Made by a program: the position numbers and the translations under genes
Part shown: positions 1 through 5,014 of the stretch, one piece after another
Numbering within the stretch: the stretch's first letter is position 1
Layout: each line of letters opens with the position of its first letter
The notes under the pieces: generated by a model
The model's input: only the letters and a program-made list of their open reading frames with translations
Told to the model about the DNA's origin: nothing
Database searches by the model: none
NCBI GenBank assembly: GCA_021786915.1
Contig: JAJYMP010000064.1
Coordinates: 1 to 5,395, forward strand
Length of the DNA: 5,395 bases
DNA from: Chloroflexota bacterium
GTDB taxonomy: Bacteria > Chloroflexota > Limnocylindria > Limnocylindrales > CSP1-4
Direction of reading: 5' to 3'

Positions 1-227
1 CGGGCGCCGGGCCGGTGGCTCACGGCGTCGTCGAACGGCGCGCCGACGATCGCGATGTCCGCCTTGCGGGCGGCGAGCTGTCTGGCGTCCGGCACCCAGG
101 GCAGCTTCATGAACGTCGGCAGGCCGACATAGGTGGGCAGGTCGAAGTCGTCGTACTGCTCGTAGGCACGGTCCCAGCCGTTCTTCGAGGCGAAATCGAC
201 CAGGTCCTGGTGGGGACGCTCGGCCAC
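1..227 (-). CDS. Agmatinase/ureohydrolase-family enzyme, N-terminal part (cut by left window edge)
   Basis: Seventy-five residues are visible. They include the stretch PTYVGLPTFMKLPW (residues 31-44) and then ADIAIVGAPFDDAVSHRPGA (56-75), which matches the opening strand and substrate-loop region of the arginase/agmatinase (ureohydrolase) fold, where the pattern VGxPFDxxxSxRPGARxGP is typical. Family members are cytosolic dimanganese enzymes that hydrolyse a guanidino group to urea plus an amine, for example agmatine to putrescine. The metal ligands lie beyond the edge, so activity and substrate cannot be checked. I chose the GTG at 227 because GGAGGA sits 5 nt upstream. In-frame alternatives are a GTG at 254 and an ATG at 344, neither with a good ribosome site. 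The nearest upstream gene is the GNAT gene, 834 bp away, so this gene probably has its own promoter. Guanidinobutyrase, guanidinopropionase or another ureohydrolase would also fit. Confidence 0.85.
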   Translation of the reverse strand, partial: MAERPHQDLVDFASKNGWDRAYEQYDDFDLPTYVGLPTFMKLPWVPDARQLAARKADIAIVGAPFDDAVSHRPGA

Positions 228-232
228 GATGT

Positions 233-238
233 CCTCCG
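233..238 (-). promoter_or_regulatory. Ribosome binding site deciding the ureohydrolase start
   Basis: On the minus strand GGAGGA precedes ATC and then GTG at 227, a near-ideal Shine-Dalgarno sequence at short spacing. It favours this GTG over the in-frame GTG at 254 and ATG at 344. Confidence 0.6.
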
Positions 239-342
239 CGCGACGGCTGGTCACACCGGGTTCGTCGGGGGCCCGGGACCGCTCACCGCCTCGTTCGCAG
301 GCGCCGCCGGTTCGGTCACCGTCCAGCGGGGCGCGCCGCGGC

Positions 343-348
343 ATGGTA
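343..348 (-). promoter_or_regulatory. Possible -10 element for the ureohydrolase gene
   Basis: TACCAT on the minus strand fits the TANNNT -10 consensus. It lies about 115 nt before the chosen GTG and would give a leader of roughly 110 nt. No good -35 hexamer is seen 16-18 bp upstream. It overlaps the alternative in-frame ATG at 344; if it is the real promoter, that ATG is not translated. Confidence 0.25.
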
Positions 349-399
349 CCCGGTCGCACCGCTCGGGGGTGGCGCGCGTTGCAGGCGGAGCGCCACAGG

Positions 400-579
400 T
401 CAGGCGTTGTCGCGCGGACTCCTGGCGTTTACGAGCCTGTCTCGTGCTACGCGTGCGACCACCACGGCCGCGGTCATCCGGCGTCGCTCCGCCGAGCCCA
501 TCTGCCAGGCGCCACGCACGCCGGGAGCCGCGCGGCCCACCGCCCACGAGCGCACTTCGTGCTCGGCGCGCTGTCGCAT
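400..579 (-). CDS. Weak candidate small ORF, 59 residues, unknown
   Basis: An ATG at 579 is preceded by GAGAGG four bases upstream and opens a 59-codon frame with roughly 80% G/C in third positions by hand count. The product is strongly basic, with 13 arginines, and has a hydrophobic stretch TAAVVVARVA (residues 36-45), but it matches no family I recognise. Arginine-rich short frames arise easily in GC-rich non-coding DNA, so this is more likely spurious than real. Its start lies directly downstream of the inverted-repeat cluster at 547-612. Confidence 0.15.
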   Translation of the reverse strand: MRQRAEHEVRSWAVGRAAPGVRGAWQMGSAERRRMTAAVVVARVARDRLVNARSPRDNA

Positions 580-612
580 CAAACCTCTCACCGAGCACGA
601 TGCCCCATCGTG
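547..612. repeat. Cluster of three overlapping inverted repeats
   Basis: Three hairpins share sequence. First, 547-565 folds as a short stem (CGAGC with GCTCG) around CACTT. Second, 557-566 (TCGTGCTCGG) is the perfect 10-bp reverse complement of 591-600, with a 24-nt loop. Third, 596-602 (CACGATG) pairs perfectly with 606-612 (CATCGTG) around CCC. The second stem overlaps both the first and the third, so they exclude each other, a geometry seen in attenuators and switching leaders. The cluster lies 320-385 nt upstream of the ureohydrolase start. It could also be an operator, or chance in GC-rich DNA. Confidence 0.4.
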
Positions 613-825
613 GGTGGGCCGCCCGCACCCCGGAAGGCTGGGTTGCACGAAGGTGGATCGTGCCAGGCGTGTTCCTCCAGCACGGGAGGGAGTCACGACG
701 AAGCCGCATCGTATGTGGCGGGACGCGCCGGAGCCGGGGCCATCGAGCCGAGGCAGGCCTGGCTGCGCTCGGCCACCGACCTTCTCTGCGCAGGGACCTC
801 GTCGCCCTCCCGCAGAACTGGGGCT

Positions 826-915
826 AGACGCCGCCCAGACGCGGATGACCGCGAGTCCCGGCAGCTTGTCGTAGCCAGCTTCCTGGATGACCAGCGGGAC
901 GCCCCTCGACTCGGC
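826..915 (-). pseudogene. Short coding-like remnant, unidentified
   Basis: On the minus strand one phase reads ESRGVPLVIQEAGYDKLPGL followed by AVIRVW, with mostly G or C in third positions and a balanced, protein-like composition. This contrasts with the Arg/Pro-rich translations on either side. The coding-like character is lost within about 30 codons in both directions. I do not recognise the parent protein. The piece GVPLVIQEAGYD loosely recalls the late GxPxxxVQEGGY strand of histone-deacetylase/acetylpolyamine-amidohydrolase enzymes, but the match is too short to rely on. Confidence 0.2.
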
Positions 916-962
916 CGCGACTCGGCATGGGGTAGGCGCCGGGTCCATCGAGCGTGGTGCGT

Positions 963-984
963 GCGCGAAATGCGGGTTTCGCGC
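963..984 (-). terminator. Hairpin downstream of the GNAT gene, probable terminator
   Basis: GCGCGAAA (963-970) and TTTCGCGC (977-984) form a perfect 8-bp stem around a 6-nt loop, 77 nt past the GNAT stop codon on the minus strand. No T-tract follows, which is common in high-GC genomes. A smaller hairpin, GGGA-GCA-TCCC at 1051-1061, sits immediately after the stop. The position fits the end of the three-gene run. The perfect symmetry could also mark a protein-binding site. Confidence 0.5.
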
Positions 985-1061
985 CCGGCTGGTGCAGGAA
1001 CCGGACCTGAACGACCCCACCCTGAGTCGGCGTGCAGCGGCGCGGCAGGCGGGAGCATCCC

Positions 1062-1568
1062 CTACCCCTCGAGCCGCTTGCGGAACACCACCATGTCGCG
1101 CCCGTCGCCCTCGTAGTCCGGGTAGGCCGTGGTGCCGTAGAGGCGCTGCGTGCCCGGGCCGTCGTCCACGCGGAAGCCGATCGCGGTGTGGAAGCCGATC
1201 GAGACGCGGTTCCCGGCCCATGTGATCGCCCGGACTTCGCGCACCCCGCGGGCGGCCACGTCGTCGAAGAAGTGCTGATAGAGCTCGCGGCCGAGGCCTC
1301 TGTTCCGGTGGTTCGGGTTGGTAGCGATCATGTGGACGTAGCCGACGGTCGGGTCGTCCGGGCTGACGAAGCCGACCAGGAACCCGGCCAGCGTCCCGTC
1401 GGGCGTCTCGGCGATCCACGACGTGCCGGTGAAGAACTGCAGCCACAGGCGCCGGAGCAGGTGGGCGAGCTGGCGGCCGCCCCACCAGTCGTCGACGACG
1501 GCGACCAGCCGCGGGTGGTCGGCCTCGATCGGACGGCGGAACGCCAGCTGCGCGGTCGTCGCGTCCAC
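1062..1568 (-). CDS. GNAT-family N-acetyltransferase
   Basis: This 168-residue protein has the usual length and order of a single GNAT domain: N-terminal strand and helices (about 8-45), the central strands WIAETPDGTLAGFLVGF (51-67), and motif A, HMIATNPNHRNRGLGRELYQ (79-98), where RNRGLG (88-93) is the acetyl-CoA pyrophosphate loop. Motif B follows with SIGFHTAIGF (123-132). Such enzymes move an acetyl group from acetyl-CoA to an amine of a small molecule or protein; the acceptor cannot be told from sequence. The start is a GTG 12 bp after the M20 stop, with GAGGG overlapping that stop, so the two are very probably co-transcribed and perhaps translationally linked. It is the last gene of the run, and a hairpin lies 77 nt downstream. 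Confidence 0.93.
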   Translation of the reverse strand: MDATTAQLAFRRPIEADHPRLVAVVDDWWGGRQLAHLLRRLWLQFFTGTSWIAETPDGTLAGFLVGFVSPDDPTVGYVHMIATNPNHRNRGLGRELYQHFFDDVAARGVREVRAITWAGNRVSIGFHTAIGFRVDDGPGTQRLYGTTAYPDYEGDGRDMVVFRKRLEG

Positions 1569-1580
1569 GCGGCTACGCCC

Positions 1581-2798
1581 TCACGCCTCGCCGCGGAACT
1601 CGCGCCAGGCGGCGTCCGCCCTGGCCGGGTCGAGCAGCAGGTCGAGCGCCGTCTGCGCGACGAGCGTGGCGGCCATCAGGACCGTGCGGTCCGCCCGCGG
1701 GGTTGCGGCGGCCTCGCGGAACTCGATGGTGTGGCCCGCGACCGGCGTGTCGGAGATCGCGAGGTCAGGGTGGATCGCCGGCATCGCCCACGACACGTTC
1801 GCCATGTCGGTCGAGCCCGAGGTCGGGTCCTTGCCCTGGTCCTCGATCCCGAGCGCGGCCGCGTTCGCAACCCACAGGTCCGCGAGCACGCGGTTGTGCT
1901 TCATCGTGCTCGCGTAGCCGCTGTACTCGACGGTCACCTCGACATCGGCCGCCTTCGCCGCCGCCTCGCACAGGGCGGTGAACCGCCGCTTCATGACCTC
2001 GTAGTAGGCCTGGTCGGCCGAGCGGATCATGAACCAGGCCTTCGTGCGGCTGGGGATGATGTTGGCCGCCGTGCCGCCCTCCTGGATCACCCCGTGGACC
2101 CGGCAGTGAGTCGGCAGCTGCTGGCGCCACAGCCCGACGCTCACGAACAGCGCGATCATCGCGTCGAGCGCGTTGCGGCCCATCCAGGGATCGGAGGCGG
2201 CATGCGCGGCGAAGCCTGTGAACGTGATGACCACGTCCTCGGACGCGAGCGGCGCGCACTCGACGTGGTTGCGGTCGCAGGGGTGGTAGAGCAGCGCCGC
2301 GTCGAGGCCCTCGAACAGCCCGTCGCGCAGCATGATCTCCTTGCCGCTCCCCCGCTCCTCGGCCGGCGTGCCGAGGAACACGACCTCGCCCGCCCAGGCG
2401 TCGCGCACGGCCGCCAGGCCCACCGCCGCGCCGACGCCCGAGGCGGCCATCGTATTGTGCCCGCAGCCGTGGCCAAGGCCGGGCAGCGCGTCGTACTCGG
2501 CCAGCACGCCGATCCGCGGGCCGTCGCCGCCCCTGCCGCCCACCAGCCGGCCGCGCACCGCCGTCTCGAGGCTGCCGGGCCCGCGCTCCACGGCGTACCC
2601 GTGGCGCTCGACCACCTCGGCCACGGCCGCCGCCGCATAGCGCTCCTCGAAGGCCGGCTCCGGGTTGGCGTGGATCCGGTGCGAGAGGTCGAGGAGCTCC
2701 TCGCTGGCAGCGGCGATGGCCGCGGCGGCGCGCGCCTTGACGTCCGCGAACGGCCCGGCGGGGGCGGACGATGCGAGCGGAGCGGCGGGGTCGATCAC
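1581..2798 (-). CDS. M20-family metallopeptidase/amidohydrolase (AbgB/PM20D2-like)
   Basis: This 405-residue cytosolic zinc hydrolase has the full length of the M20D/AbgB-like branch. Visible motifs are EYDALPG (101-107), GHGCGHN (109-115, with Cys112 and His114 as likely metal ligands), TPAEERGSGK (144-153, with Glu147 and Glu148 as catalytic base and ligand), FAAHAASDPW (196-205, His199), STDMANVSW (329-337) and GHTIEF (355-360, His356). The segment from about 185 to 295 is the lid/dimerisation domain. EYDALP-GHxCGHN is characteristic of p-aminobenzoyl-glutamate hydrolase subunit B and PM20D2 (beta-alanyl-lysine dipeptidase) relatives, rather than ArgE or DapE. It should cleave an amide or dipeptide bond; the substrate is unknown. 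The start is GTG at 2798, 12 bp after the membrane-protein stop, with AGGAG overlapping that TAG. The first 20 residues are an Ala/Pro-rich extension before the conserved domain. Confidence 0.95.
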   Translation of the reverse strand: MIDPAAPLASSAPAGPFADVKARAAAAIAAASEELLDLSHRIHANPEPAFEERYAAAAVAEVVERHGYAVERGPGSLETAVRGRLVGGRGGDGPRIGVLAEYDALPGLGHGCGHNTMAASGVGAAVGLAAVRDAWAGEVVFLGTPAEERGSGKEIMLRDGLFEGLDAALLYHPCDRNHVECAPLASEDVVITFTGFAAHAASDPWMGRNALDAMIALFVSVGLWRQQLPTHCRVHGVIQEGGTAANIIPSRTKAWFMIRSADQAYYEVMKRRFTALCEAAAKAADVEVTVEYSGYASTMKHNRVLADLWVANAAALGIEDQGKDPTSGSTDMANVSWAMPAIHPDLAISDTPVAGHTIEFREAAATPRADRTVLMAATLVAQTALDLLLDPARADAAWREFRGEA

Positions 2799-2810
2799 GG
2801 GGGATGTCTC

Positions 2811-3185
2811 CTAGCGCTCGGCCGAGAGGGTGATCTCGGCCACGACGAAGATGGCGGCGAGGAACAGCAGGACGGGGATCTGGAACGCCCCGACGACGCG
2901 CAGGACCACGATCACCGCGAAGAACAGGCCCACCCAGGCCCCGCGCCGGACGGCCCGGAACCAGTCGCCGTTGTAGGCGATGCGCCGATGCCGCGCGAAG
3001 ACCACGAGCCATGCCAGCGGCGCGCAGGTGAGCCCGACCGCGAGGCCGATCAGCAGGGCGCCCTCGTACCCCGCCATGGCGTCGGCGTACGGGTCGCGCG
3101 TCGTGACCAGGATGCCGACGAGCACCCAGACGACGGCGGCCGCGCCGAGCAGGCCGATGTTCGCGAGACGGTCGCGGGTCTCCAC
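2811..3185 (-). CDS. Small four-helix membrane protein, unknown function
   Basis: This 124-residue protein has four predicted membrane segments at about 10-28, 41-63, 82-100 and 102-120. A basic loop, ARHRRIAYNGDWFRAVRR (64-81), lies between helices 2 and 3. I recognise no enzymatic motif or transporter signature. The frame stays open upstream to 3464, but that extension is Arg/Pro/His-rich and overlaps the lipoprotein gene. The GTG at 3185 is preferred because the protein becomes membrane-like there and a TACACT -10 element sits exactly 6 nt upstream, making a leaderless start likely. It is the first gene of the run with M20 and GNAT, 12 bp before the M20 start. It might assist import or anchoring for the M20 enzyme, but that rests on proximity alone. 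Confidence 0.8.
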   Translation of the reverse strand: METRDRLANIGLLGAAAVVWVLVGILVTTRDPYADAMAGYEGALLIGLAVGLTCAPLAWLVVFARHRRIAYNGDWFRAVRRGAWVGLFFAVIVVLRVVGAFQIPVLLFLAAIFVVAEITLSAER

Positions 3186-3191
3186 GCCCCG

Positions 3192-3197
3192 AGTGTA
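3192..3197 (-). promoter_or_regulatory. -10 element for a leaderless transcript starting at the membrane-protein GTG
   Basis: TACACT on the minus strand fits TANNNT. Six bases separate it from the GTG at 3185, so the expected transcription start coincides with the first base of the start codon. No Shine-Dalgarno sequence is present between 3186 and 3205, and the -35 region is weak. Leaderless starts with this geometry are common in Actinobacteria, Deinococcus and related GC-rich groups. Confidence 0.55.
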
Positions 3198-3216
3198 CGG
3201 GGGGTCGAGAGGTGGC

Positions 3217-3233
3217 GGGCGCACGGCGCACCC
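3217..3233 (-). terminator. Possible hairpin after the lipoprotein gene
   Basis: On the minus strand GGGTGCG and TGCGCCC can pair over 7 bp, including two G-U pairs, around a CCG loop. It starts 17 nt after the lipoprotein stop codon. There is no T-tract, so this is a weak candidate for ending the lipoprotein transcript before the leaderless promoter. Confidence 0.25.
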
Positions 3234-3250
3234 CGCAGACCGGTAGCCTG

Positions 3251-4135
3251 CTACGGCGTGAGCGTGAGCGTGACTGGCTGTCCCGTCGCTGGATCGAGGA
3301 CGGGGCGATCGCCGAGTGGGCGCGCGAGTGTCGCCGTGGCCGTCCGCAACGCGCCCACGGCCGTGCAGGCAGCGGGCAGGAGGCTGGTGTTCGCATGGCG
3401 CCAGACCAAGACCGTCACGGCGAGATCGCTCTCGACAGCGTCTGCGGTGTAGTCCTCCCCGCACGGCTTGCTGGCCGGGTCCGGTGCGCCGACGAAGCGC
3501 ACGGTGACGCTCGAGACGGACGACGCGGCCGAGTCGATGGCCAGCGCCCCGCCGGGCTCGTCGAGCATCGGGGCCACCGTGACCGCGTCGGCAACGGCGA
3601 TCCGGGTGACTCGCACGGCCGTGCCCTTCATCGCGAACTCCCAGACCGGGCCTGTGGCGGGACCGCGGGTGGTGGTGATCGGCGCGATGACGAGCGTCGC
3701 GGACACCACCTCCAGCGCCACGCAGTCACTGCACGTCGCGCCCGGCTCGGGCGATCGACCAATGGCAGCGAGGGCGTCCTGGGCGCCGATGACCCGAACG
3801 GGCGCCGTCGATCCGTCCGCCCATGTGACGGTCGCAGTGGCCGGCGATGTGGCCGTCAGGCCGGCAGATGCGGTGACGAGACCGGCCATGAGCGCTCGCT
3901 TCGCGTTGTCGCCGAAGGGCTCCTCCCAGTCGCCCACCTGACCCGTCAGACTGCCGACTGGGACAACCGCTGGCCGACCTCCCGATGCCTTGACAGCGGC
4001 CGACCAGTTCTCGAGCACCTTCGTCGCGCGGCTGTGCGCCGTCGCGATCGTGGCGTCGTCAGGGCCGCTCGGCGCGCAGCCGGCCACGAGCGCCAAGACG
4101 GCGACCGCCACTGCCATCCGGCGGACCTCCAGCAT
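3251..4135 (-). CDS. Secreted lipoprotein of unknown function
   Basis: The 294-residue product begins with a lipoprotein signal: basic residues RR at 5-6, a hydrophobic core AVAVAVLALVAG, and a lipobox LVAG-C with the lipidated cysteine at 20. It should be anchored to the outer face of the cytoplasmic membrane. The mature part is rich in Ala, Thr and Val, suggesting a beta-rich domain. It has four further cysteines: CSDC (135-138), Cys225 and Cys257, which could form disulfides. The C-terminus, ending PLGDRPVLDPATGQPV and a TLTLT tail, recalls uncharacterised secreted proteins of GC-rich Gram-positive bacteria; that is from memory of the style and was not searched. Two starts have ribosome sites: ATG 4135 (GGAGGAGGG, about 8 nt) and Met7 (GGAGGT, 7 nt). 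Only the first retains the positively charged n-region, so I chose it. A promoter lies just upstream. Confidence 0.85.
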   Translation of the reverse strand: MLEVRRMAVAVAVLALVAGCAPSGPDDATIATAHSRATKVLENWSAAVKASGGRPAVVPVGSLTGQVGDWEEPFGDNAKRALMAGLVTASAGLTATSPATATVTWADGSTAPVRVIGAQDALAAIGRSPEPGATCSDCVALEVVSATLVIAPITTTRGPATGPVWEFAMKGTAVRVTRIAVADAVTVAPMLDEPGGALAIDSAASSVSSVTVRFVGAPDPASKPCGEDYTADAVESDLAVTVLVWRHANTSLLPAACTAVGALRTATATLARPLGDRPVLDPATGQPVTLTLTP

Positions 4136-4164
4136 CAGTCTCGCCCTCCTCCGGCTTCGCCCGA

Positions 4165-4193
4165 ACCCTGGATGCTGGGCCTCCCGACGTCAA
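4165..4193 (-). promoter_or_regulatory. Probable promoter of the lipoprotein gene
   Basis: On the minus strand TTGACG (4188-4193) is followed after exactly 17 bp by CAGGGT (4165-4170). The -35 matches consensus at five of six positions. The -10 keeps the two most conserved bases, A at position 2 and T at position 6. Transcription would start near 4158, leaving a leader of about 23 nt that contains GGAGGAGGG before the ATG at 4135. This separates the lipoprotein from the methyltransferase-HAD unit. Confidence 0.5.
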
Positions 4194-4216
4194 GGTCCGG
4201 CGCGATGTTCCGGTGC

Positions 4217-5014
4217 CTAACGCCGCGCCTCCTGCTCGATCTGAGCCAAGGCCGCCTGCAGTCCGTCGAGGGACGCGATCACGGCATCGGCCTCGACTGA
4301 ATCGTCGCGCTCGCTGCCGGGGAGCGGCGAGTCGCGTGGCCGCGTCGAGAGCCAGGCCGCCCGCCAGCCGGCGCCCTTCGCGCCCACGACGTCCGCCGCC
4401 CAGTCGTCCCCGACGTGGAGGATGGCGCCGGGGGGCGGCTCCCCCAGGGCGGCCCGCGCCGCTGCGAAGATCGCGGGGTGGGGCTTGATGGTCCCGACGC
4501 GCTGGCTCACCACGATGACGCTCAGGTGCTCGGCCCAGCCAGCCGACTCGCAGTACCGGTCGATCGTCTTGGCGAGCGGCCAGTTCGACAGGATCGCGAC
4601 CCTGCGGTCCCGGGCCAGCCGCTCGATCAGCGCGCCCGCGCCGGGCGCCGCGGGCAGCGCCTCGACGAAGGCTGCCGAGTAGATCTCGATGGCCCAGGCG
4701 ACCTCCGCCGGGTCGGTGCACAGCTCTGCCGCCGCGTCGTCCCAGCGCTCGTGCTCCGGGGGAGGCGGCATCCCGCGCAGCCGCGCCAGGATGCGGACGA
4801 TGCGCTGCGCGAGGTCCACCTCGCGGAACTGCGGCACCTCCTCGCGGAACTGCCGCTCGCGCTCCTCGTGCCACGCGGTCAGCACATCGGCCACCTCGAA
4901 CGGCCCGAGGCGCTCCGCCATGCCCTCCGCGGTGATCGCCACGACCCCGCGCAAGGCCGCCGCGGGCACCGGGACCAGCGTGTTGCCGAAGTCGAGGGTG
5001 ACGGCCTGGATCAT
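4217..5014 (-). CDS. HAD-superfamily hydrolase with atypical motif I
   Basis: This 265-residue cytosolic protein has the four HAD motifs in order: motif I LDFGNTL (7-13, nucleophile Asp8), motif II ILSNW (141-145, Ser143), motif III GTIKPHP (174-180, Lys177) and motif IV HVGDDWAADVVGAKGAGW (200-217, Asp203/Asp204). An all-helical cap at about 17-120 marks a C1-type (haloacid-dehalogenase-like) member. Family members hydrolyse phosphate esters or, less often, C-halogen or C-P bonds. The usual second aspartate of DxDxT is glycine here (Gly10). That is unusual but not disabling: E. coli YihX, an active sugar phosphatase, also has Gly there. The substrate is unknown. The ATG at 5014 overlaps the methyltransferase TGA by four bases, and GAGGAGG lies 10 nt upstream, indicating translational coupling. 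Confidence 0.9.
   Translation of the reverse strand: MIQAVTLDFGNTLVPVPAAALRGVVAITAEGMAERLGPFEVADVLTAWHEERERQFREEVPQFREVDLAQRIVRILARLRGMPPPPEHERWDDAAAELCTDPAEVAWAIEIYSAAFVEALPAAPGAGALIERLARDRRVAILSNWPLAKTIDRYCESAGWAEHLSVIVVSQRVGTIKPHPAIFAAARAALGEPPPGAILHVGDDWAADVVGAKGAGWRAAWLSTRPRDSPLPGSERDDSVEADAVIASLDGLQAALAQIEQEARR

Larger units (their letters stand above)
228..1061. other. 834-bp gene-poor region between GNAT and ureohydrolase genes
   Basis: No intact recognisable gene is seen on either strand. Open frames exist in several phases, but their translations are rich in Arg, Ala, Pro and Gly and lack domain motifs, as expected for GC-rich non-coding DNA. Short AT-richer patches occur, for example near 577-590. 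From the GNAT end the region holds a strong hairpin (963-984), a short coding-like remnant (about 826-915), a cluster of competing inverted repeats (547-612), a weak 59-codon ORF (400-579), and a possible promoter and leader for the ureohydrolase. No tRNA T-loop signature, transposase motif or known riboswitch core could be matched by eye. It may be a decayed gene, a long regulatory leader, or both. Confidence 0.6.

Noticed and set aside
228..342. Possible guanidine riboswitch in the ureohydrolase leader
   Set aside because: The leader contains short stems and an ACGA near 263-266, but I could not match the conserved cores of the guanidine-I, -II or -III classes.
887..1061. Plus-strand peptide with CAKCGF, resembling half a zinc ribbon
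   Set aside because: There is only one CxxC pair, it overlaps the 963-984 hairpin, and the surrounding translation has no protein-like pattern.
400..1485. Minus-strand 361-codon open frame overlapping the GNAT gene
   Set aside because: Its first part is an out-of-frame shadow of the GNAT gene and the rest crosses the gene-poor region and the 963-984 hairpin. Only the short patch near 826-915 looks coding-like.
3254..3272. Tandem GTGAGC-like repeats
   Set aside because: They simply encode the Thr-Leu-Thr-Leu end of the lipoprotein and are too short to suggest another role.
1765..3396. Minus-strand 543-codon open frame
   Set aside because: It is a frame-shifted shadow of the M20 gene, extremely rich in Arg, Ala and Gly, without motifs.
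1032..3452. Plus-strand open frame of 806 codons
   Set aside because: It runs antisense to the M20, GNAT and membrane-protein genes. Its translation is an Arg/Ala/His/Asp-rich mirror of their codons with no domain, a usual effect of strong third-position G/C bias.
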